Made by a program: the position numbers and the translations under genes
Notes under the pieces: generated by a model
Told to the model about the DNA's origin: nothing
Seen by the model: the letters and a program-made list of their open reading frames with translations, nothing else
The model's database searches: none
Shown here: positions 32,777 to 40,925 of the stretch, in pieces
Position numbering within the stretch: the stretch's first letter is position 1
How the letters are laid out: every line of letters starts with the position of its first letter
Source of the DNA: Streptomyces sp. ISL-87
GTDB lineage: Bacteria > Actinomycetota > Actinomycetes > Streptomycetales > Streptomycetaceae
Assembly: GCF_018614095.1 (NCBI RefSeq)
Contig: NZ_JAGGOY010000066.1
Coordinates: forward strand, 1-41,974
Length of the DNA stretch: 41,974 nucleotides
Reading direction: 5' to 3'

Positions 32777-33307
32777 GTGGTGGTGCGAGGCAGGTGGCGG
32801 TGGGCGGTGCCCGCGGCGGTCGTCGCGGTCGTGGCGCTGGGAGTCGGGCTGTACTGGTTCCAGCCGTGGAAGCTGTGGCAGAACGCGACCGTACGGGAGG
32901 CCCTGCCGGGCCCTTCCGCCCCCTCGGCCGCCGCATCCCCGGCGGCGTCTCCCCGCACGCTGGCGGAGGGCGCCCTGATCAGCCACGAGCACTCCACCAC
33001 CGGCACGGCGAAGGTGATCCGCCTCGGCGACGGCTCGTACACCCTGCGCCTGGAGGACCTCGACACGAGCAACGGCCCCGACCTGCGGGTGCTGTTGACC
33101 GACGCCCCCGTCAAGGAGGGCGTGGACGGGTGGCGCGTTTTCGATGACGGCAAGTACGTGAGCCTGGGCAAGCTCAAGGGCAACAAGGGTGACCAGAACT
33201 ACGAGATCCCGGCCGGGCTGAATCTGTCCGAGTACACCAGCGTCTCCATCTGGTGCGACCGCTTCGACGTGTCCTTCGGCGCGGCTCCGCTCGCGCTGGG
33301 CGCGTAA
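32777..33307 (+). CDS. DM13-domain membrane-anchored protein
   Basis: 176 residues from the GTG at 32777, spaced eight bases from GGAAGG; an ATG two codons earlier (32771) touches the ribosome site. A single N-terminal membrane helix (AVPAAVVAVVALGVGLYWF) and a Pro/Ala/Ser linker lead to a DM13 domain: EGALISHEHSTTGTAKVIRLGDGSYTLRLEDLDTSNGPDLRVLL and YEIPAGLNLSEYTSVSIWCDRFDVSFG. The single Cys in the WC motif is characteristic. DM13 is proposed to take part in extracytoplasmic redox reactions; the actual role is unknown. Confidence 0.85.
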   Translation: MVVRGRWRWAVPAAVVAVVALGVGLYWFQPWKLWQNATVREALPGPSAPSAAASPAASPRTLAEGALISHEHSTTGTAKVIRLGDGSYTLRLEDLDTSNGPDLRVLLTDAPVKEGVDGWRVFDDGKYVSLGKLKGNKGDQNYEIPAGLNLSEYTSVSIWCDRFDVSFGAAPLALGA

Positions 33308-33462
33308 CGGCGCGCGGCCCATCGGTCACGGGCAGCATCGCCTTCTTCTTCCGGGTCGCCCGGAGGCCCCCGGCCGCGGAGCGGTAGCCCGGCGGGGGCA
33401 GGCGCGGACGGATCGGCGGCGGTGGCAGACTTGCCGGTGATCCGCCGAAGGGAAGTACCGCG

Positions 33463-34551
33463 TTGTCCATGTTCAGCAGCCTCCGCCGGGCCGTCCGCCG
33501 CGGCTACCGGCGAGCCGTCGACCTCAGCCATCCGGCCCGCTCCCCGCTCGGCAGCGCGGTGGTCAACTGCGTGGTCTACCAGGACGGCGTACGGCAGGAC
33601 GGCTGCGCCGAGGTCGACGAGGCGCTGCGGCGGGTCCGCAAAACGGGCGACGGCTTCGTCTGGATCGGCCTCCACGAGCCGTCGCAGCAGGAACTCGCGG
33701 GGCTCGCCGAGCTGTTCGGGCTGCACGCCCTCGCCGTCGAGGACGCGGTCCACGCCCACCAGCGCCCCAAGGTGGAGCGCTACGACGACACACTGTTCTC
33801 CGTGTTCAAGACCGTCCGCTACGTCGAGCACGAGGAGCTCACGGCTACCAGCGAGGTGGTGGAGACCGGCGAGCTGATGGCCTTCACCGGTGCGGACTTC
33901 GTGATCACCATCCGGCACGGCGGCCACGGCTCCCTCGGCCCGGTGCGCGAGGCCCTGGAAGACGCGCCGGAGCTGCTGGCCATGGGCCCGGCCGCCGTCC
34001 TGCACGCCATGGCGGACCTCGTCGTCGACGACTACGTGGCCGTCACCGAGGCCGTGCAGAACGACATGGACGCCGTGGAGACCGCCGTGTTCAGCGTGCA
34101 CGGCGGCCGCGGCGATGCCGGCCGGATCTACCAGCTCAAGCGTGAACTCCTGGAACTCAGGCGGGCTGTGGCCCCGCTCGGCCGACCGCTGCATCAGCTC
34201 GCCACGCAGCCGAGTCCGGTCATCCCGCCGGAGAGCCGCACGTACTTCCGTGATGTGGCCGACCATCTCACCCGCGCCACCGAGCAGATCACCGCCTACG
34301 ACGCGCTGCTCGACTCCATACTGCAGGCCCATCTCGCGCAGGTGACCGTCGCCCAGAACGAGGACATGCGCAAGATCACGGCGTGGGCGGCGATCGTCGC
34401 CGTGCCGACCATGGTCTGCGGGATCTACGGCATGAACTTCGACAACATGCCCGAACTCCACTGGACTTACGGGTATCCGACCGTCCTCGTCGCCATGGCG
34501 GTCGCCTGCTTCGTCATCCACCGGGGCTTCCGGCGCAACGGCTGGCTCTGA
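33463..34551 (+). CDS. corA: CorA-type Mg2+/Co2+ transporter
   Basis: 362 residues with the CorA layout: a large cytoplasmic alpha/beta N-terminal domain, a long stalk helix (ITAYDALLDSILQAHLAQVTVAQNEDMRKITAW), two C-terminal membrane helices and the selectivity motif YGMNF between them. It mediates pentameric Mg2+ uptake. TTG 33463 is taken as start because it lies seven bases after AAGGGAAG; ATG 33469 is an alternative. The 155 bases upstream hold no other feature. Confidence 0.92.
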   Translation: MSMFSSLRRAVRRGYRRAVDLSHPARSPLGSAVVNCVVYQDGVRQDGCAEVDEALRRVRKTGDGFVWIGLHEPSQQELAGLAELFGLHALAVEDAVHAHQRPKVERYDDTLFSVFKTVRYVEHEELTATSEVVETGELMAFTGADFVITIRHGGHGSLGPVREALEDAPELLAMGPAAVLHAMADLVVDDYVAVTEAVQNDMDAVETAVFSVHGGRGDAGRIYQLKRELLELRRAVAPLGRPLHQLATQPSPVIPPESRTYFRDVADHLTRATEQITAYDALLDSILQAHLAQVTVAQNEDMRKITAWAAIVAVPTMVCGIYGMNFDNMPELHWTYGYPTVLVAMAVACFVIHRGFRRNGWL

Positions 34552-34594
34552 TCGCCCGGCGGCGTCGGGACGGGCGCTACGCCTGATCAGCGTG

Positions 34595-35119
34595 CTACGC
34601 CTCAGTGCGCCGCGCCTGCTCAGTGCGCCGCGCCGCCCTGACGCTCCGCGCGGGCCGCGAAGTGGGTGGCGGCCTTCGCCGCTGCCCCAGCTCAGATCGA
34701 GCGCGGTCTGGCCGGGCCACAGCCGCATCCGGGCCAAGGCGGCCTCGTAGCCCGGGGTCTGGTGGGCGAACCGCTCCTCCCAGGCTTCGTGCGGGCCCCG
34801 GGGGCGCGAGCGGCAGCCGCTCCGGGCTGCGGTCGGCCGTGGCCGCCCGGGCCGGCAGCGGCGCACCCTCGCCGAGCGCCGGCACCGGCACCTCGGCTGC
34901 GAGGGCCGCGCGGAGCAGGGGCAGGGCCCCGGGCGGGGCGGCCGCCAGGACCAGCGCGTCGGCGCCGGTGAGCGTGGCGGGCACCGGGTCCCCGGCCCAG
35001 GGCCGGCACAGGTGCAGCCGCAACCCGGCTGCGCCGAGGGCAGCGGCCAACGCGGGCCCTGCCCCGGATGGGTCCCCGGTGCTGGCGGGGGCCGTGCTGC
35101 TTGCCCGCGCATCGGACAC
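34595..35119 (-). pseudogene. Possible decayed gene, glutamine-amidotransferase-like
   Basis: The frame from 35119 reads GAAGLRLHLCRPWAGDPVPATLTGADALVLAAAPPG and LLRAALAAEVPVPALG, which resembles the first strands of a class I glutamine amidotransferase. It degenerates after about residue 100, and a neighbouring frame then gives EERFAHQTPGYEAALARMRLWPG. The catalytic Cys and His are not visible. Together these suggest a frameshifted remnant, but the evidence is weak. The 35120-35281 stretch holds the chitosanase operator. Confidence 0.3.
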
Positions 35120-35228
35120 CGCGATCGGCGCGCACGGGGTCTCCCCTCACCCCGTGGGCGGGCCGGCGGGGCGAGAGAGCCGCAAACGCGGTGCCGGGTG
35201 AGGGGTGTTCCCCGCTCCGGATATCTGG

Positions 35229-35243
35229 TAGGAAAGTTTCCTA
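35229..35243. promoter_or_regulatory. Operator-like palindrome upstream of chitosanase
   Basis: TAGGAAAGTTTCCTA is a perfect 15-bp palindrome around a central G, 38 bases before the GTG start. Chitosanase genes of Streptomyces are known to carry such a palindrome, bound by a ROK-family repressor (CsnR) and released by chitosan oligomers. No csnR gene is present here. Confidence 0.65.
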
Positions 35244-35281
35244 ACGGAATCGGGAAGCCTCAACCACCCTATGGAGGCCTT

Positions 35282-36130
35282 GTGTTCACCCCCCACCGCA
35301 AGACGATGGCGATCGGCGCCGTCCTCGGCGCGGCACTGCTCGCCGCCCCGGTAGCAGCGCACGCCACCGCCACCCAGGAGCCCTCCGCCGCCCCCGCGAC
35401 AGCAGTGGCGTCCGCGGCGGCCGTCGGACTCGACGACCCGGCGAAGAAGGACATCGCCATGCAGATCGTCTCCAGTGCGGAGAACTCCTCGCTGGACTGG
35501 AAGGCGCAGTACAAGTACATCGAGGACATAGGCGACGAGCGCGGCTACACGGCCGGGATCATCGGCTTCTGTTCCGGCACCGGCGACATGCTCGACCTGG
35601 TCGAGTACTACACCGAGATCAAGCCGGGCAACATCCTCGCCAAGTACCTCCCGGCCCTCCGCAAGGTCGACGGCACCGACTCGCACGCCGGCCTCGACCC
35701 GAACTTCACCAAGGACTGGGCGAAGGCCGCCCAGGGCAGTGAGTTCAGAAAGGCCCAGGACCACGAGCGCGACCGGGTCTACTTCAACCCGGCCGTCAAG
35801 CAGGGCAAGTCCGACGGGGTCGGCGTACTCGGCCAGTTCATCTACTACGACGCCATCGTCATGCACGGCGACGGCGGCGACTCCACCAGCTTCCGCAACA
35901 TCCGCAAGCGGGCGCTGTCCAAGGCCAAGCCCCCGTCCCAGGGCGGCAACCAGACCACGTGGCTCAACGCCTTCCTCGACGCCCGCGTCTGGGCGATGAA
36001 GCAGGAGGAGGCGCACAGCGACACCAGCCGCGTCGACACCGCGCAGCGGGTCTTCCTGAAGAAGGGGAACCTGAACCTCAACACCCCGCTCGACTGGAAG
36101 GTCTACGGGGACTCGTTCCACATCGGCTGA
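35282..36130 (+). CDS. csn: Secreted GH46 chitosanase
   Basis: 282 residues from the GTG at 35282, four bases after GGAGG. The signal peptide (1-28) ends AHA. The mature enzyme has the GH46 pair: E67 in SSAENSSLDWKAQYKYIEDIGDERGYTAG as acid and D85 as base partner, 18 residues apart as in the S. sp. N174 enzyme. GIIGFCSGTGDMLDLVEYY follows. It cleaves beta-1,4 bonds of chitosan outside the cell by inversion. The 3' end overlaps the convergent GT87 gene by 28 bases. The upstream palindrome suggests induction by chitosan oligomers. Confidence 0.95.
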   Translation: MFTPHRKTMAIGAVLGAALLAAPVAAHATATQEPSAAPATAVASAAAVGLDDPAKKDIAMQIVSSAENSSLDWKAQYKYIEDIGDERGYTAGIIGFCSGTGDMLDLVEYYTEIKPGNILAKYLPALRKVDGTDSHAGLDPNFTKDWAKAAQGSEFRKAQDHERDRVYFNPAVKQGKSDGVGVLGQFIYYDAIVMHGDGGDSTSFRNIRKRALSKAKPPSQGGNQTTWLNAFLDARVWAMKQEEAHSDTSRVDTAQRVFLKKGNLNLNTPLDWKVYGDSFHIG

Positions 36131-37572
36131 CGCCCGCCCCGCGGCCCGGGACGGGACCCCTCCCCCTCCCGGGCCGCCACGCGGCGGCGCACCGCCCAGC
36201 CGGCGAGCACCGCTGCGCCCGCCAGCCCGTACGCCACTGCGACCGTCTGATCGCCCAGCGCGCGCGAGGACACGTACGCCGCCGCCCCCGCGACCGCGAC
36301 GCCCAGCCACTCGGCGCGCCCGTCCAGCGCCACCAGGGCGACCAGTAGCAGGGCGTACCAGGAATACCCCGGGGTGAGCAGCAGGAAGGCACAGCCCGTC
36401 ACCAACAGGGCCCCGCTCCAAGGGCGTTCAGGGTCACCGCGCCACCACACCCGGCCCACCGCCGCCAGCATCCCCAGCGCCACCGCCGGCACGGCCCAGG
36501 AATCCGGCAGCGCCAGCCGCAGCAGGGCGTACCGCCCGCCGGCGCCCGGATCCCCGTACCCCTCCTCCTCGGCGTACCCGCCCAGGTAGCCCAGCACCGA
36601 GGACCGGGACGCCAGTACGTACGGCAGGTACACCAGCCCCACCACCGCGGCCGTCGGCAGCAGCAGCGCCGCCGCATCCCGCCACCGCCGTACGCCGGCC
36701 AGCGCACCCGGCAGCAGCACTGCCGGCAGCATCTTCGCCGCGATCGCCAGCCCGAACAGGGCGCCGCCCGCGGCCCGTCGGCGGACCACCACACCCAGCG
36801 CGGCCACGGACAGCAGCACGGCCAGGACATCGACGTGCGCGTTGTTCACCGCCTCCACCGCCACCGCCGGACACCACGCCCAGTACACGGCCGTACGGGG
36901 ATCCGCGCGCCGCCGCCGCTGAATCAGCAGCAGCGCACCCGTGACACCGACGGCCAGCAGCGCCCCGCCGGTCTGCAGGGCCTTGTGGCGCACGCCGGGC
37001 GGGGAGAGGGTGTGCACCACCGCGAAGTAGCCCTCCGCGACGGGCGGGTAAATGGTGTGCACGGCGGGCCGGTTGATCCGGGTGCAGCCCCCCGGCTCGA
37101 CGCCGACCCGGTCCGGCCCCGCGCAGGCGGCCGCGCCGCGCGGGAACAGCCAGGCGTCGCGCAGGCCGCGCAGGGCCGGGTCCGCGGGGGCGTGGTCGTA
37201 CGGGGAGATCCCGGCGGCCTGGACCCGGCCGTCCCAGGCGTAGCGGAAGGAGTCGGTACTGGTCAGCGGTGGCCCGGCCAGCCCGGCGGCGGCCACGGCC
37301 ACCGAACCGGCCAGCACGAGCGGGACCACGTACCGGCCCGGGACGCGGCGCAGCGCATACACCGCCGCGGCGAACAGGGCCCAGGCGGCGGCGTACCGCC
37401 AGGTGAGTCCGGCCGGATCGGTGACGTAGTCCTGTTGGCGGACGGCAGGCAGGAGGGCGGCGGTCAGGGCGGCGAGCAGCAGCGCGGTGAGCGCGGTTGC
37501 GGTCCGGGCGTGGATCGGTGTGCGGGGGTGGATCCGGATGCGGGTGCGGATGCCTGGGCGGGGGCGGTTCAT
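36103..37572 (-). CDS. GT87-type polytopic mannosyltransferase-like protein (DUF2029)
   Basis: 489 residues, about 10-12 membrane helices. An outer loop after the first helices carries STDSFRYAWDGRVQAAGISPYDHAP, where the acidic/Asp-rich motif of GT-C enzymes is expected, followed by INRPAVHTIYPPVAEGYFAV and AVEAVNNAHVDVLAVLL. GT87 enzymes move mannose from polyprenyl-phosphate onto envelope glycans or proteins. A 20-bp element 50 bases upstream is identical to one before the response regulator at 40182. The gene may therefore be controlled by that two-component system. Confidence 0.8.
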   Translation of the reverse strand: MNRPRPGIRTRIRIHPRTPIHARTATALTALLLAALTAALLPAVRQQDYVTDPAGLTWRYAAAWALFAAAVYALRRVPGRYVVPLVLAGSVAVAAAGLAGPPLTSTDSFRYAWDGRVQAAGISPYDHAPADPALRGLRDAWLFPRGAAACAGPDRVGVEPGGCTRINRPAVHTIYPPVAEGYFAVVHTLSPPGVRHKALQTGGALLAVGVTGALLLIQRRRRADPRTAVYWAWCPAVAVEAVNNAHVDVLAVLLSVAALGVVVRRRAAGGALFGLAIAAKMLPAVLLPGALAGVRRWRDAAALLLPTAAVVGLVYLPYVLASRSSVLGYLGGYAEEEGYGDPGAGGRYALLRLALPDSWAVPAVALGMLAAVGRVWWRGDPERPWSGALLVTGCAFLLLTPGYSWYALLLVALVALDGRAEWLGVAVAGAAAYVSSRALGDQTVAVAYGLAGAAVLAGWAVRRRVAAREGEGSRPGPRGGRQPMWNESP

Positions 37573-37621
37573 GCGGGTCAGCGTGGCAGCGGGGCCCGGT
37601 GCCAGGGGCGTGACCTGGCCC

Positions 37622-37641
37622 GACGTCCGCGTTTCGTAAGG
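37622..37641 (-). promoter_or_regulatory. 20-bp element upstream of GT87 gene
   Basis: On the minus strand this reads CCTTACGAAACGCGGACGTC, 50 bases before the GT87 start. The identical 20 bases occur on the + strand at 40103-40122, 60 bases before the response-regulator gene. The flanks differ. The element contains three ACG steps spaced 5 and 6 bases. The rest of the 37573-37836 gap holds nothing else recognisable. Confidence 0.65.
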
Positions 37642-37836
37642 TGTCGGACCACCCGCGCGGGCGCCGGACGGCGGTGTGATGGGGGGTATGACTCCCCAAG
37701 CTCCACAGCCCCGGCGGGCTTCGGGGCGGCCCCGGCTGCCCCTCCGGGTCCCGCGGATCCCGCGCCGGGTGTCCCTCCCCGAGGGCGTTCGGCCGGGGTG
37801 GTGCGACGGAGTCGTGGGGGCCCGGGGCGGGGGTTG

Positions 37837-38532
37837 TCAGCGCTGGAGCTCTATGAAGACGCGGTCGGCGGCTGTCCAGCGGGCCGTCGGGATCCAGCCC
37901 GTGCCGACCGCGTGCGCGGTCAGCGCGGCGGGGCCGACGCGGGCCCACGGGAACGGGGCGCCGAGGCCGCCCCGCCCGTCGGCCACCCGTACCTCGCAGC
38001 GCTCGTCGACCTCGACGTCCACGCACTCGGTGATCAGCGCACCGGACCCGGACAGCACCTGGGCCATCCGCCGCAGCAGCTGCGCCGGGTCACCGCCGAT
38101 GCCGATGTTCCCGTCGATCAGCAGTGCCGTGTCCCAACGCCCCTCTCCGGGAAGGGAGTCGAAGACCGAGCGGCGCAGCGCGGTGCCACCGGAGCGGGCG
38201 GTACGGGCCACCGCCTCCGGGCTGACGTCGATGCCCAGGGCCAGGTGTCCCCGGGCGGCGAGCGCGGACACGAGTCGCCCGGGCCCGCAGCCGATGTCCA
38301 GTACCGCGCCCCGGCAGCGCCCCAGCACCGTCCAGTCCGCGCCGTCCGGCGCCTCGCACCAGCGCTCCACGTCCAGCGGCAGCAGCCAGCCGTCCCCGCG
38401 GCGCAGGTAGAGCGGACCGCGGCCGCGGCGCAGGGCGACGGTGTACGGGTCGGCCGTCCACGCGACGGCGGAGTCAGCGGCTCCTACGGCTCCTACGGCG
38501 CCCACAGCGCCCACAGCGCCCACGGCGCTCAT
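37837..38532 (-). CDS. Class I SAM-dependent methyltransferase
   Basis: 231 residues from the ATG at 38532, which overlaps the stop of the DUF2064 gene (ATGA). Motif I is AVLDIGCGPGRLVSALAARGH, followed by ALGIDVSPEAV and TALLIDGNIGIGGDPAQLLRRM, VLSGSGALITECVDVE. The N-terminus consists of Gly-Ala-Val triplets (SAVGAVGAVGAVGAVGAAD) from a 9-bp DNA repeat. It is the third gene of the GT2-DUF2064-methyltransferase operon and probably acts in the same glycan or cofactor pathway. Confidence 0.85.
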   Translation of the reverse strand: MSAVGAVGAVGAVGAVGAADSAVAWTADPYTVALRRGRGPLYLRRGDGWLLPLDVERWCEAPDGADWTVLGRCRGAVLDIGCGPGRLVSALAARGHLALGIDVSPEAVARTARSGGTALRRSVFDSLPGEGRWDTALLIDGNIGIGGDPAQLLRRMAQVLSGSGALITECVDVEVDERCEVRVADGRGGLGAPFPWARVGPAALTAHAVGTGWIPTARWTAADRVFIELQR

Positions 38533-39161
38533 CCGCGTACCGCCTGGGTCAGTTCGGCCAGCCGGGCCGCGAAGGAGCCCGCCGGGGCCTGCGCCGCGAC
38601 CAGCAGGGCGTCCTCGGCGGTGTCCACGTCCCGGAGCAGTGGCAGCCGCCCGATCCGCAGGCCGGCGGCGCGCAGCCGCTCGTACTGCGCGGCGCCGGTC
38701 TCCGGGACGGACATCGGTACGCCGCGCAGCAGCGCCGGGTCCGCCGCCGCGAGGCCGAGCGCCCAGAAACCGCCGTCCACGGCCGGCCCGAACCAGGCGT
38801 CGTACGTGGACCAGCCCGCCGGATCCGTCCCGACGGCCAGCAGTTCCGGGGTGACCTGCGGGGTGTCCATCCCGATGAGCAACGCGGGCCCGGCGCACGC
38901 CCCGAACGCGGCGGCGATCCGCTCGTCCAGGGTCCCGGCCCCCTGCGGAAGCACCTCGAACCCCGGCGGCAGCCACGGCCCGGGCCGCCCCTCCAGTACG
39001 AGCACCCGCCGCTCGGCCGGGGTCCGGGCCACGGCCGCCAGGGTGTCGGCGAGCGCGGCCTCGGCCAGCGCGGCCGCCTCGAGCGGTGTGAAGGGCGGGG
39101 TGAGCCGGGTTTTGACCCGCCCGGCCACGGGCTCCTTGGCGATCACGAGCAGGGTGGTCAC
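38529..39161 (-). CDS. DUF2064 GT-A-fold nucleotidyltransferase/glycosyltransferase-like protein
   Basis: 210 residues from GTG 39161, coupled by GTGA to the GT2 gene. It begins TTLLVIAKEPVAGRVKTRLTPPF, the typical nucleotide-binding start of this family, and has GPALLIGMDTPQVTPELL and FGPAVDGGFWALGL. DUF2064 proteins have the GT-A fold and are often coupled to GT2 and methyltransferase genes; substrate not known. Confidence 0.82.
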   Translation of the reverse strand: MTTLLVIAKEPVAGRVKTRLTPPFTPLEAAALAEAALADTLAAVARTPAERRVLVLEGRPGPWLPPGFEVLPQGAGTLDERIAAAFGACAGPALLIGMDTPQVTPELLAVGTDPAGWSTYDAWFGPAVDGGFWALGLAAADPALLRGVPMSVPETGAAQYERLRAAGLRIGRLPLLRDVDTAEDALLVAAQAPAGSFAARLAELTQAVRG

Positions 39162-40066
39162 CGGGCACCTCTGGAGGGCGTGGCGGGCGGAGTCGTACGG
39201 GCGTGCGCGGCGGCGCCCGGGCCGACCGTGCCGGGGCCGACCGTGCCGGGGCCGACCGTGCCGGGGCCGACCGTGCCGGGGCCGACCGTGCCGGGGCCGA
39301 CCGTGCCGGGGCCGACCGTGCCGGGGCCGACCGTGCCGGGGCCGACCGTGCCGGGGCCGACCGCGCCGGGGCCGACCGCGCCCGGGTCGGCTGCGGGAGT
39401 CGCGGCGGGCTCCTTCAGGACGTGGCTCATGTCGTGTACCGCCTGCCAGGTGCCCCGCCAGGTGCCGGTCACCTTGGACTTGCCGGAGCGGGGGAGGTAC
39501 GGGACGTCCACTTCCCGGATTCGCCAGCCCGCGTCCGACGCCCTGACGACCATCTGGAGGGGGTATCCGGAGCGGCGGTCGGTCAGGTTCAGGCTCGCCA
39601 GTCCATTCCGGCGGGCGGCGCGCATGGGGCCCAGGTCGCGCAGGGGCAGGCCGGTGCGCCGGCGGAGGAGACGGGCCAGTGCCAGATTTCCGGCCCGGGC
39701 GTGCAGCGGCCAGCTGCCCCGGCCCTGCGGTCGGCGCCGGCCCAGCACCAGATCTGCTTCGCCGGCCTCGACGCTCGCCACGAAGCCGGACAGCAGCCCC
39801 GGGTCCAGCGAGGCGTCGCAGTCGCAGAAGCAGACGATGTCCGCCTCGGCGGCGAGCAGCCCGGCGTGGCAGGCGGCGCCGAAACCGCGCCGGGACTCGG
39901 TCACCACGGTGGCGCCGAGCGCGCGGGCGATCTCGGCGGAGCCGTCGGTGGAGCCGTTGTCCACGACCAGGGCCCGCCAGTCGGCCGGAATGCGGGCGAG
40001 TACCCAGGGCAGGGCCTCGGCCTCGTTCAGACAGGGGAGTACGACGTCTACGGTCACGGGTTTCAC
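39158..40066 (-). CDS. GT2-family glycosyltransferase with pentapeptide-repeat tail
   Basis: 302 residues. The catalytic domain (1-215) starts TVDVVLPCLNEAEALPWVLARIP and has ALVVDNGSTDGS, the DxD in CFCDCDASLDPG (82-84) and DRRSGYPLQMVVRA. It resembles polyprenyl-phosphate sugar transferases. The C-terminal tail (about 229-283) is eleven copies of the pentapeptide G(A/T)VGP, encoded by a 15-bp tandem DNA repeat, then a basic end. There is no membrane helix after the catalytic domain. It is the first gene of its operon and is divergent from the response regulator. Confidence 0.88.
   Translation of the reverse strand: MKPVTVDVVLPCLNEAEALPWVLARIPADWRALVVDNGSTDGSAEIARALGATVVTESRRGFGAACHAGLLAAEADIVCFCDCDASLDPGLLSGFVASVEAGEADLVLGRRRPQGRGSWPLHARAGNLALARLLRRRTGLPLRDLGPMRAARRNGLASLNLTDRRSGYPLQMVVRASDAGWRIREVDVPYLPRSGKSKVTGTWRGTWQAVHDMSHVLKEPAATPAADPGAVGPGAVGPGTVGPGTVGPGTVGPGTVGPGTVGPGTVGPGTVGPGTVGPGTVGPGAAAHARTTPPATPSRGAR
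39218..39382. repeat. 15-bp tandem repeat (11 units) inside the GT2 gene
   Basis: The unit CCGGGGCCGACCGTG is repeated about eleven times, most copies identical, with two variants (GACCGCG) at the gene-proximal end. Being a multiple of three it can change copy number without breaking the frame. Confidence 0.95.
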
Positions 40067-40102
40067 CGTATGAATCGCGGCTCGGCAAAAGGGCCATCCA
40101 CT

Positions 40103-40122
40103 CCTTACGAAACGCGGACGTC
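40103..40122 (+). promoter_or_regulatory. 20-bp element in the GT2/response-regulator intergenic region
   Basis: CCTTACGAAACGCGGACGTC, identical to the element before the GT87 gene. It lies in the 115-base divergent region, so it could control the response regulator, the GT2 operon or both. Confidence 0.65.
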
Positions 40123-40181
40123 ACCCCGCCCGGGCGCCTCCGCCCCACGGCGGGCGGGCGCCGGATGGGAGGCTGGACCGC

Positions 40182-40925
40182 ATGAGCATGGAATCAGCCT
40201 CCGCGTCGCCCCCCGCGCGGATCCTGGTCGTGGACGATGACCCGACCGTCTCCGAGGTCGTCGGTCAGTACCTGCGGCGCGCCGGGTTCACCGTGGAACA
40301 GGCCGCCGACGGCCCCGCCGCCCTCGACGCGGCCGAGCGCGCCTGGCCGGACCTGGTGGTACTGGACCTGATGCTGCCGGGGCTGGACGGGCTGGAGGTG
40401 TGCCGGCGGCTGCGTGCGGCGGGGCCGGTTCCGGTGATCATGCTGACGGCGCGAGGTGACGAGGACGACCGGATCGCCGGCCTGGAGCTGGGAGCGGACG
40501 ACTACGTCACCAAGCCGTTCAGCCCGCGCGAGCTGGTCCTGCGGGTCGGTTCGGTGCTGAGGCGCGGTCGGCCGGCGGCCGCGACGCCCGCCGTCGGGCC
40601 GGATCACCTGACGGGGGCCGGGATCACGCTGGACCCTGCGACCCACCGGGCCACCAAGGACGGCCGGGCGCTGGCGCTCACCCTGCGCGAGTTCGACCTG
40701 CTCGCGCACTTCCTGCGGCACCCCGGTCGGGCACACGGCCGGGAGGAGCTGATGCGCCAGGTGTGGGGCTGGGACTTCGGGGACCTGTCGACGGTCACCG
40801 TGCATGTACGAAGGCTGCGCGCGAAGGTCGAGGAGGACCCGGGGCAGCCGCTGCTGATCCAGACGGTGTGGGGCGTCGGGTACCGCTTCGAACCGATGGG
40901 GGCCAGGACGGGGGAGTCGCGGTGA
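40182..40925 (+). CDS. OmpR-family response regulator
   Basis: 247 residues. Receiver domain: acidic DDD at 18-20, phosphoacceptor D62 in LDLMLPGLDG, MLTARGDEDD, and K in YVTKPFSPREL. Winged-helix domain: LTLREFDLLAHFLRHPGRAHGREELMRQVWGW, VTVHVRRLRAKVE, TVWGVGYRFEP. The ATG at 40182 follows GGGAGG nine bases away. It overlaps the histidine kinase start by GTGA. Its likely target is the 20-bp element 60 bases upstream, shared with the GT87 promoter. Confidence 0.93.
   Translation: MSMESASASPPARILVVDDDPTVSEVVGQYLRRAGFTVEQAADGPAALDAAERAWPDLVVLDLMLPGLDGLEVCRRLRAAGPVPVIMLTARGDEDDRIAGLELGADDYVTKPFSPRELVLRVGSVLRRGRPAAATPAVGPDHLTGAGITLDPATHRATKDGRALALTLREFDLLAHFLRHPGRAHGREELMRQVWGWDFGDLSTVTVHVRRLRAKVEEDPGQPLLIQTVWGVGYRFEPMGARTGESR

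Noticed and set aside
33199..35112. 637-codon minus-strand open frame
   Set aside because: Most of it is antisense to corA, which has a complete transporter layout including GMN. Only the part near 34600-35100 is mentioned, as a doubtful pseudogene.
39218..39382. CRISPR array
   Set aside because: Units are 15 bp, contiguous and without spacers, and lie in a coding frame.
36835..39546. 903-codon + strand open frame
   Set aside because: It covers the antisense of three recognisable genes (GT87, methyltransferase, DUF2064) and has an Arg/Gly/Pro composition typical of antisense frames in high-GC DNA.
39203..40240. Long + strand frame of Arg-Ala-Gly-Ala-Asp repeats opposite the GT2 gene
   Set aside because: It is the complement of the 15-bp repeat and the GT2 coding sequence; the GT2 frame carries clear catalytic motifs.
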